The notes under the pieces are model-generated. The model saw nothing but the letters and a program-made list of their open reading frames with translations, made no database searches and was not told where the DNA came from. This document shows positions 1 to 10,964 of a DNA stretch of 64,000 nucleotides, piece by piece. The DNA is from Tachypleus tridentatus (Eukaryota; Arthropoda; Merostomata; Xiphosura; Limulidae): assembly GCF_004210375.1 (NCBI RefSeq), contig NC_134834.1:11579857-11643856 (forward strand). Reading direction: 5' to 3'. The translations under genes and the position numbers were made by a program. Each line of letters opens with the position of its first letter. Within the stretch, counting starts at the first letter, position 1.

Positions 1-1288
1 TTCTTTGTTGTATTGTTTCACAACGTGTTTTATATTAGCACTGTTACAAACTTTCTTTGTTGTAATGTTTCACAACGTGTTTTATATTAGCACCGTTACA
101 AACTTTCTTTGTTGTAATGTTTCACAACGTGTTTTATATTAGCACCGTTACAAACTTTCTTTGTTGTATTGTTTCACAACGTGTTTTATATTAGCACCGT
201 TACAAACTTTCTTTGTTGTATTGTTTCACAACGTGTTTTATATTAGCACCGTTACAAACTTTCTTTGTTGTATTGTTTCACAACGTGTTTTATATTAGCA
301 CTGTTACAAACTTTCTTTGTTGTATTGTTTCACAACGTGTTTTATATTAGCACTGTTACAAACTTTCTTTGTTGTATTGTTTCACAACGTGTTTTATATT
401 AGCACTGTTACAAACTTTCTTTGTTGTATTGTTTCACAACGTGTTTTATATTAGCACCGTTACAAACTTTCTTTGTTGTATTGTTTCACAACGTGTTTTA
501 TATTAGCACCGTTACAAACTTTCTTTGTTGTATTGTTTCACAACGTGTTTTATATTAGCACCGTTACAAACTTTCTTTGTTGTATTGTTTCACAACGTGT
601 TTTATATTAGCACCGTTACAAACTTTCTTTGTTGTATTGTTTCACAACGTGTTTTATATTAGCACTGTTACAAACTTTCTTTGTTGTATTGTTTCACAAC
701 GTGTTTTATATTAGCACTGTTACAAACTTTCTTTGTTGTATTGTTTTACAACGTGTTTTATATTAACACTGTTACAAACTTTCTTTGTTGTATTGTTTCA
801 CTACGTGTTTTATATTAGCACCGTTACAAACTTTCTTTGTTATATTGTTTCACAACGTGTTTTATATTAGCACTGTTACAAACTTTCTTTGTTGTAATGT
901 TTCACAACGTGTTTTATATTAGCACCGTTACAAACTTTCTTTGTTGTATTGTTTCACAACGTGTTTTATATTAGCACCGTTACAAACTTTCTTTGTTGTA
1001 TTGTTTCACAACGTGTTTTATATTAGCACTGTTACAAACTTTCTTTGTTGTATTGTTTCACAACGTGTTTTATATTAGCACTATTACAAACTTTCTTTGT
1101 TGTATTGTTTCACAACGTGTTTTATATTAGCATTGCTACAAACTTTCTTTGTTGTATTGTTTCACAACGTGTTTTATATTAGCACTGTTACAAACTTTCT
1201 TTGTTATATTGTTTCTCAACGTGTTTTATATTAGCACTGTTACAAACTTTCTCTGTTGTGATGTTTTACAACGTTTTTTAATATACAT
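1..1288. repeat. Minisatellite, 52-bp unit
   Basis: About 25 head-to-tail copies of a 52-bp unit (core ttctttgttgtattgtttca, then caacgtgttttatattagca). Units are very similar, mostly differing at one C/T site (cactgtt or caccgtt) and one t/a site. The array is cut by the window edge and its last two units are more diverged. No coding role is supported. Confidence 0.95.
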
Positions 1289-2164
1289 TTTCAGGGTATT
1301 TTTCTTTGTGGTTATTTTTTTGTCGTATTGATTTATTTTAGTCCAAAGCGACACAATGGGCTATCTTCACTTTGTCTGTCGATGGGACTAAACACTTGAA
1401 TGTCAGTGTCGTGACCTTACCCTCGAATGAACGGGCGGTTATTGTGTGGACATTCTGATGAAGGCTCGGAAAGCAAAAGGTTGAGCAATCGAATTATTTT
1501 TCTAGTTTGTCTGAATCTGTATGTCGATTGAACATAACACTCCAGTTAATATATGTGTTGTTATAAAACCACGATTAAAACAGAAACTAACTTTGAACGA
1601 TAGTTTCTAACATGCAGGTAACACAGTCGTTCTTAGTATACGTGAGTTTATATTATGACTTTGTTATTCATTTTTAAACTGTTATTAAAATAGCTCTTAC
1701 TCATCGATTTCTTCAATAAGTGGTTTTATCAGATGAGGGCTGTGGGTGTTACCGCTGCTAGCGGTTCTCTCTATTTCCATAGGTGGCGTTCTTCACTCTT
1801 TAAGAAACCTAGCCAGTGCTGTGCACGAGTTATGACGATATATGCTTTCCTCAAGTGAGGACATAAAATGAAAGTCAAGTTCACTTGAGTTGCTTCTCTC
1901 GTACCAAAGAAAGTAATAGTAGAGGTAAGACTCTTCTAACTGTTTTCTACAGTTGCCAACAGGTGGCAGGTTATCAGTACTTAAGCTCATGATTACGTTT
2001 TGGTCGCTTACAGTTTCTAAACATGAAAATTCAATTTCGAACATCAAGTGACCTAGAAATTTTGACAAAGTTATGTACAATTTAAGACTTAGAAACATCA
2101 CAGCATATGCAAAATAATTTTATGTCAAAAAATAATTTTTAATTAAAGATGTCAAGAATGTTAA
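1289..2164. other. Interval with one possible decayed SINE
   Basis: Around 1338-1440 the minus strand resembles the short SINE at 12251-12366 (caaagcgacacaatgggcta against caaagccacatcgggctatc), but it is strongly diverged. The rest is unique AT-rich DNA. A minus-strand frame at 1793-2101 has no recognisable domain or exon boundaries. Confidence 0.35.
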
Positions 2165-2926
2165 CAACTTTGTATTTTTATATTCTTGTTTAACCTTACA
2201 ATATCTTATTCAACGTCTCTGTTAATTATCAGTAATTCAAGTTTTTTTTATATTGTTGTTTAACCTTACAATATCTTATTTAACGCCTCTGTTTATTATC
2301 AGTAATTCAAGTTGTTTCTTATATTGCTGCTTAACCTTACAATATCTTATTCAACGCCCCTGTTTATTATCAGTAATTCAAGTTGTTTCTTATATTGCTG
2401 CTTAACCTTACAATATCTTATTCAACGCCCCTGTTTATTATCAGTAATTCAAGTTGTTTCTTATATTGCTGCTTAACCTTACAATATCTTATTCAACGAC
2501 CCTGTTTGTTATCAGTAATTGAAGTTGTTTCTTATATTGTTGTTTAACCTTACAATATCTTATTCAACGCCTCTGTTTGTTATCAGTAATTCAAGTTGTT
2601 TCTTATATTGTTGCTTAACCTTACAATATTTTATTCAACGCCTCTGTTTGTTATCAGTAATTCAAGTTGTTTCTTATATTGTTGCTTAACCTTACAATAT
2701 TTTATTCAACGCCTCTGTTTGTTATCAGTAATTCAAGGTGTTTCTTATATTGTTGTTTAACCTTACAATATCTTATTCAACGCCTCTGTTTATTATCAGT
2801 AATTCAAGTTCTTTCTTATATTGTTGTTTAACCTCACAATATCTTATTCAACGACCCTGTTTGTTATCAGTAATTCAAGTTGTTTCTTATATTGTTGTTT
2901 AACCTTACAATATTCTATTTAGTAGT
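2165..2926. repeat. Minisatellite, ~71-bp unit
   Basis: About 10-11 copies of a 70-71 bp unit containing taaccttacaatatcttatt and ttatcagtaattcaagttg. Successive taacc positions at 2191, 2261, 2332 and 2403 give the period. Variants such as cgcctct, cgcccct and cgaccct mark sub-blocks of neighbouring, recently copied units. Confidence 0.93.
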
Positions 2927-3119
2927 CTTGATCCATAAAGATTCTTTAAATACAAGAACGTATTATGATTCATATTAGTAGAGTGTTTCACCATAGGATG
3001 GAATCTTTAAGAACTAATTGTTATTTTAGTATTAACTTAATCAGCGCCAAAACATTAAATGTAACAAATTTCTCCATATTTCTTTCGTTTTTTATGTTTT
3101 TTACACGTAATGTTTTTAA

Positions 3120-3230
3120 GCCCCCTATTGGCTTAGCGGTATTCTGCGGACTTACAACGCTAAAAACCGGGTTTTGATACCCGTGTCAGGCAGAGTACAA
3201 ATAACCCATTGTGTAACTTTGTGCTTAATT
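3120..3230 (+). repeat. Short tRNA-derived SINE (type B)
   Basis: A ~110-bp element: tRNA-like head (gcttagcggtattctgcgga), B-box-like ccgggttttgatacccg, then a body ending in ttgtgcttaattc. It matches the copies near 6586, 11505 and 49139. No tRNA gene is implied. Confidence 0.7.
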
Positions 3231-3600
3231 CTAATGTTTTTTGAGAAAATGAAATTGGAACATAATTTTTTTTTGTTGTGATGAACGTTATTTCCTGATA
3301 TATTTATTCCAAAAATTTTGTTTTCGAAGCCAATATTCTAGTGTCCCTGGCGTGGTCATGTGTTGTCGGGTTCGGACACTGACCTGAGGTTTGGCAGTCG
3401 GCGGCTCATTGCTGTATGAAAACACTTGTCATCTGGACCCTTCAGGTGTCTTATAACAAACCCCTAAAAATCCTCTATTCGACCATAGTCTAACAGTTGG
3501 CGACTCGTGTAGGTGACTATTCGCTTTCCCGCTAGTTTTTCAGTCAAAATCAAGGTCTGTAATGCGATGAAAGATAACCTGTGTTTAACTCTGTGTAGGG
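3231..3600. other. Unique intergenic DNA, nothing recognised
   Basis: No convincing gene or repeat. A short stretch near 3340-3430 (gtcgggttcggacactgacc) vaguely recalls a SINE head but is too diverged to call. Confidence 0.4.
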
Positions 3601-3881
3601 GCCCGGCATGGTGAAGCGTATTAAGGCGTGCGACTCGTAATCTGAGGGTCGCGGGTTCGCATCCCCGTCGCGCCAAACATGCTCGCCCTTTCAGCCGTGT
3701 GGGCGTTATAACATGAAGGTCAATCCCCCTATTCGTTGGTAAAAGAGAAGCCCAAGAGTTGGCGGTGGGTGGTGATGACTAGCTGCCTTCCCTCTAGTCT
3801 TACACTACTAAATTAGGGACGGCTAGCAGAGATAGCCTTCGAGTAGCTATGTGCGAAATTCAAAAACAAAAACAAGCAAAC
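3601..3881 (+). repeat. tRNA-derived SINE, long type A
   Basis: Full-length copy of the dominant family. It starts gcccggcatgg, carries a B box (gggttcgcatccc), then the family body (gcgttataa, cccaagagttggcggtgggt, tgccttccctctagtcttac, attagggacggctagc) and ends in an A/C-rich tail. The A box is altered (gtgaagcgtattaagg), so RNA polymerase III promotion is probably weakened. Confidence 0.9.
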
Positions 3882-4065
3882 TCTGCGTAGGTGTCCTAAA
3901 ATCAGTGGAAACACAGAATAATATAATATTGGGAGTTACTTCCGCTTGCCTAGAGGAAATCTTAACAAAAAGCAATATAGAGCATCTAACGGGACCAGTT
4001 ACACGCACTAAGTCTTTCGAGCCTTTATGCACTGTACTTTAAATACATGTATATATATTTCCAGC

Positions 4066-4290
4066 TCTGACACGGCTTGGTGGTGAGGGCGCTTCATTTC
4101 GCAATCTGAGGTTCACAGGTTCGAATCCCCTTCACCGAACATTTTCATCTTTTTAGCCGTGGTGTCGTTATAACTTGTTAGTCAATTCCACTGTACACTG
4201 ATAAGAGAGTAGCCAAAGAGTTGGCGGCGAGTGTTGTTGTCTTGTTGCTCTCCTTCCAGGCTATTATTGCTAAATTAAAGACGGCTTGAC
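4066..4290 (+). repeat. Diverged long SINE (type A)
   Basis: An older copy, recognisable from ggttcgaatccccttcaccg (B box), gagtagccaaagagttggcg and gctaaattaaagacggcttg. It lacks a clear poly(AAAC) tail. Confidence 0.75.
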
Positions 4291-4351
4291 AAACGAAATA
4301 ACAGTTTTTAAAGTGACTTACCAGTAAGTGTTAAATTTCAGGTTCTAATGT

Positions 4352-4631
4352 GTTTGTTTGTTTGTTTTGTTTTGAATTTCACGCAAAGATACACGAGGGC
4401 TATCTGCGCTAGCCGTCCCTAATTTAGCAGTGTAAGACTAGAGGGAAGGCAAGTAGTCATTACCACCCACCGCCAACTCTTGGGCTACTCTTTTACCAAC
4501 GAATGGGATCGACTGTCACATTATAACGCTCCCACGGATGAAAGGATGAGCATGTTTTGTGTAACAGGGATTCGAACCCACGACCCTCGGATTACGAGTC
4601 GAGGACCTTAACCATCTGGCCATGGCGGGCT
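4352..4631 (-). repeat. tRNA-derived SINE, long type A
   Basis: Near full-length minus-strand copy with a (TTTG)n stretch at its left end, which is the AAAC tail of the element. The B box reads ggattcgaaccc on the plus strand, and the head ends catggcgggc. Confidence 0.9.
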
Positions 4632-4986
4632 CCTCTGGTTCTGCGAACACTTGTTATTTTAATATAATTGTTTAAAACATTCAAGTATTCTAGTTCAGCA
4701 TGGTTGTATATTCGAAGTTGCTACAGATGGTGTGGGGCGTTCTTCCAAAATGACACCGTCAATGAATTCTAAGTAGAAGATTGGTACATACAGCTAACAT
4801 ACACGATAAAAATTATGGGACAGACTCTCCCACCCTAGGGAACAAATGTTCTTACCTTTTTTTTTTTTTTCAGAAAGTTGTACAGCTTGTGAGGGTTCGC
4901 TGAAGTTACTTTGACTTAATCGTCCAGACCTAAGACTGTCGCGTCATCCAGTGTCGAACATATTTATATCGAGAAAACAGACGATC

Positions 4987-5261
4987 TTTTTTGTTTTTTG
5001 AATTTCGCGCAAAGCTACTCGAGGGCTATATGCGCTAACCGTCCCTAATTTAGCAGTGTAAGACTAGAGGGAAGGCAGCTAGTCATCACCACCCACCGCC
5101 AACTCTTGGGCTACTCTTTTACCAACGAATAGTGGGATTGACCGTAACATTATAACAGCCTCACGGCTGAAAAGGCGAGCATGCTTGGTGCGACGGGGAT
5201 ACGAACCCGCGACCCTCGGATTACAAATCGCACGCCTTAACCCACCTGGCTATGCCGGGCC
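4987..5261 (-). repeat. tRNA-derived SINE, long type A
   Basis: Full-length minus-strand copy, from ttttttgaatttcgcgcaaa to ggctatgccgggc. The body is well conserved. The tRNA-head end abuts unique DNA containing a separate MITE at 5371. Confidence 0.9.
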
Positions 5262-5370
5262 TAAAGCAGACGACAATACACTAATTTTTATCGTCACTAT
5301 TGTTTCGTTAATTTAATTTTTGTTGTTTATATACATTTTTCTGAATCTGCTTTACTTTTCTGTGAATTAA

Positions 5371-5609
5371 CCTGTTCAGTGCCGTAGACGAGATAACTCG
5401 TCCAAGCCGATGGTAACACAGTGCCACGGACGAGTTAATTCGTTCTCAATTATACCTAACTTCAACGCTAGAAGTCAGCACCATACATGCATTTAACCTA
5501 CTTACAAACTGTTTCACTTTCGATCCAAAATGGCGTCACGGAAAAAGTTACAAAATGAAGAAGCATTACTGTTGTATTGTAGCAGCTGAAACACTTGGCA
5601 GTCAACAGG
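5371..5609. mobile_element. piggyBac-like MITE with TTAA target duplication
   Basis: A 239-bp element flanked by TTAA on both sides (5367-5370 and 5610-5613). The left end CCTGTTCAGTGCC pairs with the inverted right end GGCAGTCAACAGG, about 13-bp imperfect terminal inverted repeats. TTAA target choice is characteristic of the piggyBac superfamily. There is no coding capacity, so it would be non-autonomous. The left part contains a perfect hairpin stem (gacgag/ctcgtc) and a second copy of the agtgcc...gacgag motif about 50 bases on. Confidence 0.72.
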
Positions 5610-5613
5610 TTAA

Positions 5614-6585
5614 TAGATGATCTCCAGAAAGGTGTATAATCTACCGCGAATAAATTATACGTTATAGGATTTTGCCCATATAGCTAACGAGGTTGATCGG
5701 GCGGTAGCTGTCCTGTTTATTCACTAGCTATGAAACGTTAAAATAGTAGACTGCTTTGAATGAACGGTTGAATAATACTTTGGCTTTGTTGGTTTAGTTT
5801 TTATTCATGTATCGTTTGTATAAGGTAGAAAAAATAGATTACAATCAGCAGATGGCGTTGTGCAATGTTTAGTGGATAATTGTTAACATTAATGTAACAG
5901 TTGAAACATATAAATATTTAATAACATAGGTAATGGGATAAGACCCTTCATATCTTGAGCCCGAGAAGTCCCTAATCTAACTTTATTTATTTTATAAAAG
6001 TACCTAAAATTATATGTTTAAGTTTTCAGTTTTTATTTGTTAGAAATATTTCATTATTACGTTTTTTACATTTCCGTCCAGATGAGTGTTATCAAAGTCT
6101 CCAAATGCGTTTACAGCTTACTTTCTGTGCATCAAATTCTTTAAATAACGAAACAGCCTACAGTTTCGGTAATTTTGACTCTGAATTCATTGTTTCGATC
6201 TCAAAAAAATTTCAATGTACTCTGGAAAATATATCGATGACTAGAAAGAACCATACTGGATAACTGGAATTATAATTAATACAATGTATATATTCAAATA
6301 GAGGGACAAAACAGGAAAAAGGCTGAATGATCGTGATTGGACAAAAATTATGAAACGTCAGTGACACGAGGATGATTTTCCTGACGGGCCGCGTTCTACG
6401 ATATGATAAGTAGATAACACTGTTTGTCCTAAAATTTTCATTTTTTTTGCGTTATTGGTTTCCTGTTTTTTATTTCTGTTTAAATATGTCATCCATATGT
6501 GCATATATGTATATAAATATGGTATCCAGTTAGACAAATAATCCACTTTAGAGTTTCTACTAATGAAACTGAAAATAATTTGTTC
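5614..6585. other. Unique AT-rich DNA, no gene seen
   Basis: No ORF of note, no recognisable repeat and no clear splice structure. A minus-strand frame over 6358-6708 crosses into a SINE and is not supported. Confidence 0.4.
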
Positions 6586-6709
6586 GCCCTCCAGTAGCAC
6601 AGCGGCATGTCTGGGGACATATACCACTAGAAACCGGGTTTCGATGCCTGTGGTGGACAGAGCACAGATAACCATTTGTTTAGCTATGTGTTTAATAATA
6701 AACAACAAT
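6586..6709 (+). repeat. Short SINE (type B)
   Basis: Starts gccctccagtagcacagcgg, has the box ccgggtttcgatgcctg and ends in an A-rich tail (taataataaacaacaa). First of three type-B elements in a row in the same orientation. Confidence 0.8.
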
Positions 6710-6729
6710 AATTAGTTCAGTGTATCTAG

Positions 6730-6843
6730 TATCTGTTGGGTCAGCTGTACGTTTATTAAATCACAGCACTTATACCCAAGGTTCGTTTTCCCGCGGTGGG
6801 CAACACATGGCCCGAAGTGGCTTTGCGCTGAAACAAACAAATC
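6730..6843 (+). repeat. Short SINE (type B), diverged
   Basis: Recognised by gttcgttttcccgcggtggg and gtggctttgcgctgaaacaa. The head is strongly diverged (gggtcagctgtacgtttatt). Confidence 0.6.
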
Positions 6844-6845
6844 AG

Positions 6846-6962
6846 TGTATTTGGCTTCTTTGCGGCTCAGCAGTAAGTCTTATAACTCTAGAAATCGAGT
6901 TTCGATACGCGCAGTGGACAGAACACTGATACCCCACTGTGAAACTTTGCCCTGAACAACAA
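6846..6962 (+). repeat. Short SINE (type B)
   Basis: Reads ggctcagcagtaagtcttat, then gaaatcgagtttcgatacgc, then ctttgccctgaacaacaaat. It sits directly after the 6730 copy. Confidence 0.7.
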
Positions 6963-7601
6963 ATATATCAATAAATACCCTTTAATGCTTAGCACAGGAG
7001 GAATAAAAAAGAAGTCGTGAAGGTATTTGCATTATAAATGATTTTATTTTCTGACATGCTCTACGTATAGAGGATTACATATATATACTTATAGCCTGTT
7101 TTTGTACGCTGAGTAATATGGTTAAAACGTACGGAATTTCACTAATCTCCATGCTGCCAGTAATGGAATTTTCTTGTTAGTGTTAGATTAACGTGGATCA
7201 ATAGCAGTAAGATATTGTAATATTAAATATATGACACAACGCTACTTTACTGAGACATATTTGTTTCGTTCTTCAGTTAGTTATTGTTCAGCTCTGAAAA
7301 TATAGCATTGTAATGTTTTCCCACATCTCCGGTAATGTCTGTTTTTCCTTCATACCTAACATAGAAATCTTTTCAAATGGAGTTTTGCTGAGTTGCCGAA
7401 TATAACTTGAATTATTCGTGAAATGCCTTATTTGTGATTGTGTTGAGTGTAAGATTTTCGTTAAATACGTTAACGATGGTTTGTGTAACACAAAACACTA
7501 ATTGAATGTGTTAATTATGGTTCTGTTTAAAGCAAGATATTTTACTAAGCTGGCTTAGCTCTTAGCAACATGTTCTATTTTAGAAGTCCCACGTGATAAA
7601 C

Positions 7602-7682
7602 GCGCATGCGAACTCGAAGTTAAAATGACGTCACATTTTAAAGCTATAGTTTAATTTTAAAACGTGCTTAAGCCTATAAATA
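7602..7682 (+). promoter_or_regulatory. Promoter-like cluster: NRF1-type, CRE and TATA motifs
   Basis: Three textbook core motifs lie within 81 bp: GCGCATGCG (NRF1-like) at 7602-7610, a perfect palindromic CRE TGACGTCA at 7626-7633 and TATAAATA at 7675-7682. An E-box-like cacgtg lies just upstream at about 7590. The order and spacing fit a plus-strand RNA polymerase II promoter starting near 7705. The nearest downstream plus-strand exon is at 10135, with a Tigger remnant between. Linking the two is inference; no transcript evidence is available. Confidence 0.45.
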
Positions 7683-7730
7683 CGGTAGTTTGTGTGAGAT
7701 ATATAGCTTTAGTGATTTTGGTTTCTTAAT

Positions 7731-7924
7731 TTAATTTCGCGCAAATTTCTGGAAGACCGTCCCCGTGTGTTGTCCCTAACTCATAAAAGAAAGCAGCTAG
7801 TAAACATCACCCACCGCCAACTCTTGGGCTACTCTTTTACCAACGAATAGTGGGATTGACCATCAAATTATAACGCCCCCACGGCTGAAAAGGCGAGCAT
7901 GTTTGGTGCGAAGGGGATACGAAC
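7731..7924 (-). repeat. Truncated long SINE (type A)
   Basis: Minus-strand partial copy: the tail (aatttcgcgcaaa) and body are present, but the tRNA head stops inside the B box (ggatacgaac). The left third is diverged. Confidence 0.75.
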
Positions 7925-8487
7925 GCCTATGTGTATAACACATGAGCTGTTTTCATCTCTTTAATTAATTTCAAGTGTTGATTAGTGTAATTTTGACAAT
8001 ATAAGAAAAAAAACACAAACCTTAAAACAGTTTAATCTTATTAAACATGTTATTGAAGTAAAACTATCAACAATTTGTACCAATATTACTGTGAGGGTTG
8101 TGAGGGTATTTATATCCAATATCTCTAAAATATGAGGGTTTTCCACGTATTAAATATGTTGGTAGCATGTTCCTTCCACGTATTTTTATATAAAATCTGT
8201 TGTTAGCATGTTCCTATTAACATCATCTTCTTTCAGGGTTAAAAATTTGATTAACATTTGAATCCGAAGAAAGATCACTTTGTTTTCTACTTAATACAGT
8301 AAAACCTGTCTAAGGCGGAATCGCATGGGACCGAATAATATTTCCGGCTTAATCAGGTTTTCTGGTTTAGACCTGTTAAACATGCATTTCATTAATTATG
8401 TATAGTTTTTAAACGGAACGTTATACTTGCTTGACTTGAGGTAAGACGTTTGTGAATAGAGTTATTATACTGTTTATGTTATATTTA

Positions 8488-8943
8488 TTAGAATAAGAAC
8501 GAAAATAGACATTCAAAATATACATAAGTACACAAATTCTTAATCAAATTTATTTGAAGAAAGTGTCCAGTTTCAACTGTTTCAATGGACTTTCTCATGT
8601 GGTTAAAAGAGAACACAAATTCTACGACCTCTTCATGAAGTTCATTTTCCCACTTCATTTTTGTATACAATTTGATAACGTTAATACAACGTAACACTTG
8701 TGATGAAGTAGGAATTTCTATTTTCTCACTATCTTTTCCATTTTGTTCATCTTCTGAATCTCTCACACTGTTAACATCTTGTGATTCTATTATAGATTTT
8801 AAATCAGTTTGATCAGTTTCTGTTAAAACATTCTTGTCAACGTTCACAAAACTTTCCACGTTCACAGAATCATCTGAATCAATCAGAGTTTGGATTTCAG
8901 TACAATTGTCATAACAAACAACTTTAAAAAAACATGAAGGCAT
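8488..8943 (-). pseudogene. Tigger transposase C-terminal fragment
   Basis: A 151-residue frame. Residues about 1-90 are acidic and Ser-rich (DSDDSVNVESF, RDSEDEQNGKDSEK), as in the linker of Tigger/Jerky/CENP-B-like transposases. Then comes IPTSSQVLRCINVIKLY with helical residues up to about 125, resembling the family's C-terminal 'SSEAL...LETLLRYLE' helix pair. The DNA-binding and DDE domains are absent, so the product could not transpose. A chance frame is less likely because the inverted repeats flank it correctly. The copy at 60604-61059 gives an identical protein. Confidence 0.6.
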
Positions 8944-9133
8944 TAAGCAAATTTTCCCTAAATTTTAGGGAAGATAGGAATTTATTTTTCTCGTGAGAAT
9001 TATTTAAAGAGTAAAACTTTTCACTTAAAAGACAAATATATTTCTACAAATCATGAATCTAATTTAACTGTAAAAATAATGACGTCAGAAAAAAACAATA
9101 TATTTAACCAATACTCACTGTAACAAAATGTTT

Positions 9134-9780
9134 GAGAATTTATTAATATTTAAACAAATTATTAATTAAACAAGAATTTATTAATGTTTAAACAAATTAT
9201 TAATTAAACAAGAATTTATTAATATTTAAACAAATTATTAATTAAACAAGAATTTATTAATATTTAAACAAATTATTAATTAAACAAGAATTTATTAATA
9301 TTTAAACAAATTATTAATTAAACAAGAAATTATTAATATTTAAACAAGAAATTATTAATATTTAAACAAATTATTAATTAAACAAGAATTTATTAATATT
9401 TAATCAAATTATTAATTAAACAAGAATTTATTAATATTTAAACAAATTATTAATTAAACAAGAATTTATTAATATTTAAAAATATTAATTAAACAAGAAT
9501 TTATTAATATTTAAACAAATTATTAATTAAACAAGAATTTATTAATATTTAAAAATATTAATTAAACAAGAATTTATTAATATTTAAACAAATTATTAAT
9601 TAAACAAGAATTTATTAATATTTAAACAAATTATCAATGAAACAAAATTTTATTAATATATAAACAAATTATTGATTAAACAAGAATTTATGAATATTTA
9701 AACAAATTATTAATTAAACAAGAATTTATGAATATTTAAACAAATTATTAATTAAATAAGAAATTAATATTTAATAAAAA
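9134..9780. repeat. AT-rich minisatellite, 38-bp unit, inside the Tigger remnant
   Basis: About 17 units (core tttattaatatttaaacaaa, then ttattaattaaacaag). Variant units lacking acaaatt occur twice. The array lies between the transposase fragment and the right inverted repeat, so it grew inside the element. The copy at 61248-61880 keeps the same length and variants. Confidence 0.92.
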
Positions 9781-10134
9781 CATTTTTTTCTGATTTTCTC
9801 AGGTTCTAAGCCTACTTGTAGATAGATGAGGTAGGTGAAAGATAGGTTTCTGTCTGCGTTACGCAGGTTCCACCATATAGAGGGCCTCATATAAGAGAAA
9901 TCTTAAGATAATACTGCAAAATTTTGATGTTTCTGGCTCAGACAGGTTTTACTGTATTATTTTGTAAGGAAAATAACGTTTCTTAATGTATTGAGCTTTT
10001 GACAAAAATCTTAGAGAAAGACAGAGAAAGGTTACAGAGGAAGTAGATTACCCCATTATAATTGTCCATTTGTTTGTCTGACCACTGCTATACAGGTACT
10101 GTAAAGTGGACTGTCCTATGTGGTGACTGAAATT

Positions 10135-10619
10135 ATGAATGCTCGGTGGAAGAATCCTTATTTTACGAAGGAAGACGAATGTCTCTATATAAGACAGAAA
10201 GCCCTGGGGGTACTACCAAACAATGACGAAGACGAAGAAAATAGATTTAATCTGTTGAAGGAGATGATGTTGAAAATCATTCATTTATCCGAATCGGAAA
10301 TAAATGAATCTGTGGAAGAGGAGGACACCGACAGTGCTGAGAACAGAAAGAAAAAAACAGTTAGGAAAAGAAAACGTGTGAGAAACAGATCGAATGGCGA
10401 CCGAACGATACACTTAACAGGGAGAACTGGTGAAGACATGGGCAAAGAACACGTGGAATCTTCAAAGAGCAGGCGGTTAAAGTCGTGCTCCAAACCTCCA
10501 AAACCGTTCGAATTTAAAATGTCAAGTTCGAGACGTGTGAAACAGAAAGATGCAGATGAAAACAACGCTGAGAGAAAAGAAGGTGCTAAACTGAAGTACA
10601 GAAGGCGTCTGATAACAAG
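10135..10619 (+). CDS. Gene A, candidate exon 1 (unknown basic nuclear-type protein)
   Basis: An open frame of about 161 codons from ATG at 10135 to a good donor (aacaag|gttagt) at 10619/10620, phase 2. The product starts MNARWKNPYFTKEDECLYIR. It has an acidic stretch (residues about 62-76, SVEEEDTDSAE) and then a strongly basic tract (about 78-92, RKKKTVRKRKRVRNRS) like a nuclear localisation signal. After that comes PPKPFEFKM, then more K/R-rich sequence. I recognise no domain; PPKPFEFKM weakly recalls TPX2- or FAM161-type motifs, which is not enough to assign. The frame is open upstream of the ATG for about 8 codons, so the true start may differ. Its splice phase fits the exon at 27570. 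Confidence 0.6.
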
Positions 10620-10696
10620 GTTAGTGTGCAAAAAAATACTGTGTTCGTTACGATGTTGTAATGGTTAACAGACTTTGTGGGGTTTGTTTACGTTTT

Positions 10697-10964
10697 ATTT
10701 TTTGAATTTCCCGCAAAGCTACACGAGGGCTATCTGCGCTAGCCGTCGCTAATTTAGCAGTGTAAGACCAGAGGGAAGGCAGCTAGTCATCACCACCCGC
10801 CGCCAACTCTTGGGCTACTCTTTACCAACGAATAGTAGGATTGACCGTACCATTATAACGCCTTCACAGCTGAAAGGGCGAACATGTTTGGTGCGAAGGG
10901 AATTCGAACCTGCGTCTCTCAGATTACGAATTGAACTCTTTAACCCACCTGGCCATGCCGGGTC
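10697..10964 (-). repeat. tRNA-derived SINE, long type A
   Basis: Full-length minus-strand copy just 3' of candidate exon 1, from tttgaatttcccgcaaagct to ggccatgccgggtc. The B box reads aattcgaacc. Confidence 0.88.

Larger units (their letters stand above)
8297..9954 (-). mobile_element. Pogo/Tigger-type DNA transposon remnant
   Basis: The left end CAGTAAAACCTGTCT and inverted right end AGACAGGTTTTACTG are terminal inverted repeats of about 15 bp, flanked by TA (8295-8296 and 9955-9956), the target of Tc1/mariner/pogo elements. Inside lies a minus-strand ORF like a Tigger/CENP-B-type transposase C-terminus (8488-8943) and a 38-bp minisatellite (about 9134-9780). No helix-turn-helix or DDE catalytic domain is visible, so it is an internally deleted, non-autonomous copy. 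The same insertion is at 60413-62067. Confidence 0.78.

Noticed and set aside
1-1288. CRISPR array
   Set aside because: Regular repeats but no unique spacers, and the DNA is clearly eukaryotic. Same reasoning for every other array.
1793-2101. 102-codon minus-strand frame
   Set aside because: No recognisable domain, no splice context and no second copy; consistent with chance.
3601-3680. tRNA gene at the heads of the SINEs
   Set aside because: A and B boxes are present, but the sequence continues into a constant SINE body, occurs many times, and shows no complete cloverleaf that I could draw.
7288-7491. 67-codon minus-strand frame, also present at 59404-59607
   Set aside because: The second occurrence is explained by the large duplication, not by selection. 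No family resemblance.
10281-10631. 116-codon minus-strand frame
   Set aside because: Antisense shadow of the plus-strand exon at 10135, whose composition and splice donor are better.
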